DNA of 6,322 nucleotides, taken from contig DLFY01000107.1 of NCBI GenBank assembly GCA_002482415.1, positions 1,438 through 7,759 on the forward strand, written 5' to 3'. Positions 5,290 through 6,322 of this stretch are shown piece by piece; positions within the stretch are counted from its first letter, which is position 1; the number at the start of each line of letters is the position of its first letter. A program made the position numbers and the translations under genes. The notes below the pieces were generated by a model. It made no database searches and was not told where the DNA came from. It saw only the letters and a program-made list of their open reading frames with translations. This DNA comes from Phycisphaerales bacterium UBA7708 (GTDB taxonomy: Bacteria > Planctomycetota > Phycisphaerae > Sedimentisphaerales > Anaerohalosphaeraceae).

Positions 5290-6322
5290 ATGCGTAATAC
5301 CAAAATTTACTGTGTCGTCGTATTTACCGTAATTTCACTTGGATGCAATCGGTCTTTTGAAACGACCGCGGCACTTTCCGCCGTTGATATTCAGGTCAAC
5401 ATAACCGGGGGCATTATCGAGGGAACCACGGAAAAGAATGGAGTCCGTGTATTTAAGGGAATCCCGTTTGCGGCGCCGCCGGTGGGCAAACTGCGGTGGA
5501 AGGCTCCGCAGCCGGTTATTCCCTGGGAGGGTGTCAGGCAGGCCAAAAAGTTTGCTCCTTCGCCCATGCAGAATTCATTTATTCCCGTCTGGTTTATGGG
5601 GGTACCAAACAACTTCAGCGAGGATTGCCTGTATCTTAATGTCTGGACCCCGGCCAGGGCCAACAGCGAGCGGCTGCCGGTGATGGTCTGGATTTACGGC
5701 GGGGCGTTCAGCCTCGGTTCGACGGCTACGCCGGTTTATGATGGAGCCCGATTGGCTAAAAAAGGGGTGTTGGTTGTTTCTGTTGCATACCGGGTCGGGC
5801 CGTTTGGTTTTCTGGCTCATCCTGAACTGGGCACTGAGGGCGGGACAGGCAATTTTGGACTTCTTGACCAGATTGCCGGGCTGGAATGGGTGCGTGACAA
5901 TATCGCTGCCTTTGGAGGAGATCCCGCATGTGTGACCATTTTCGGAGAATCCGCCGGGGGTGTCTCGGTCAGTATGCTGGCGATTTCACCGAAGGCCAGG
6001 GGATTATTCCATCGAGCCATTTCGCAAAGCGGAGGCTCATTTACGCCGCCAAAACGCTCGAATGAGGGGGCTCAACTGATTCCCACATTGGAGATTGCCG
6101 AGAAGGAAGGCGTGGAATTTCTGGCCAAAATAAAGGCCAAAAATATCACCGCGGCCAGGGCTCTTTCGGCCAAAGCCATTCTGAAGGGGGGCAGCGGCGG
6201 AAGACCTAATTATGATGGTGATGTGCTGCCCGGGGATCCGTACGAACTGTATCAGAAAGGCAGCTACAATGACACTCCGATTCTGATTGGCATCAATTCC
6301 GATGAGGGGCGCCTGTTTGTGC
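5290..6322 (+). CDS. Type-B carboxylesterase, predicted lipoprotein (partial, 344 codons)
   Basis: Alpha/beta hydrolase of the carboxylesterase/para-nitrobenzyl esterase family (COesterase), cleaving carboxylic esters. The start MRNTKIYCVVVFTVISLGCNRS is a lipoprotein signal with lipobox SLGC, so Cys19 is likely lipidated and the enzyme membrane-anchored facing the periplasm or outside. Family landmarks appear in order: VRVFKGIPFAAPPVGKLRW, EDCLYLNVWTP (111-121, family signature 2), IYGGAF (oxyanion loop, G137-A139), FGGDPACVTIFGESAGG (signature 1) with nucleophile S221, and SDEG with catalytic acid E339. The catalytic His lies beyond the right edge; the family is usually about 500 residues. 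The oxyanion loop reads YGGAF in place of the common HGGGF. An in-frame TAG (5254-5256) makes ATG 5290 the first ATG available; the SD is weak (CGAG, 5278-5281). Next to a secreted GH30 it may remove acyl or methyl esters from a polysaccharide, which is inference. Confidence 0.93.
   Translation, partial: MRNTKIYCVVVFTVISLGCNRSFETTAALSAVDIQVNITGGIIEGTTEKNGVRVFKGIPFAAPPVGKLRWKAPQPVIPWEGVRQAKKFAPSPMQNSFIPVWFMGVPNNFSEDCLYLNVWTPARANSERLPVMVWIYGGAFSLGSTATPVYDGARLAKKGVLVVSVAYRVGPFGFLAHPELGTEGGTGNFGLLDQIAGLEWVRDNIAAFGGDPACVTIFGESAGGVSVSMLAISPKARGLFHRAISQSGGSFTPPKRSNEGAQLIPTLEIAEKEGVEFLAKIKAKNITAARALSAKAILKGGSGGRPNYDGDVLPGDPYELYQKGSYNDTPILIGINSDEGRLFV

Overview
The window looks like a piece of a PVC-group chromosome, most likely a planctomycete of the Phycisphaerae/Sedimentisphaerales type. 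This is inferred from gene content, not from a marker tree. The clues are a secreted LamG + GH30 glycosidase ending in a dockerin-like double calcium-binding repeat, a style common in carbohydrate-degrading planctomycetes. An outer-membrane porin with an N-terminal coiled coil and a C-terminal Phe shows a Gram-negative envelope. Base composition is mixed, with roughly balanced coding DNA and AT-rich gaps.

Layout. Bases 1-782 (minus strand) hold the first ~260 codons of a GroEL chaperonin that runs off the left edge; no groES lies upstream of it. Bases 783-1164 are an AT-rich divergent intergenic region with several short perfect inverted repeats and no gene. Bases 1165-2472 (plus) encode a putative porin closed by a clear rho-independent terminator at 2499-2527. 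A candidate promoter (2529-2557) leads into 2623-5073 (plus), an exported 816-residue LamG-GH30-dockerin protein, probably a beta-1,6-galactanase-like endo-hydrolase. The gap 5074-5289 holds a good sigma70-type promoter (5153-5181) and a stable leader hairpin (5210-5230). It drives 5290-6322 (plus), a type-B carboxylesterase with a lipoprotein signal, cut by the right edge. This last gene is open at the edge, so a search for closed ORFs would miss it.

How the parts fit. The porin, the secreted glycosidase and the lipoprotein esterase all face the envelope or the outside and point the same way, so a small polysaccharide-use locus is plausible: hydrolase cuts a galactan- or xylan-like chain, esterase removes ester substituents, porin admits products. 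Each gene seems to have its own transcription signals, so this is a neighbourhood and not a proven operon. GroEL is a divergent housekeeping or paralogous neighbour. I found no CRISPR, tRNA, rRNA, IS element or clear new defence system. The most notable item is the dockerin-tailed GH30.
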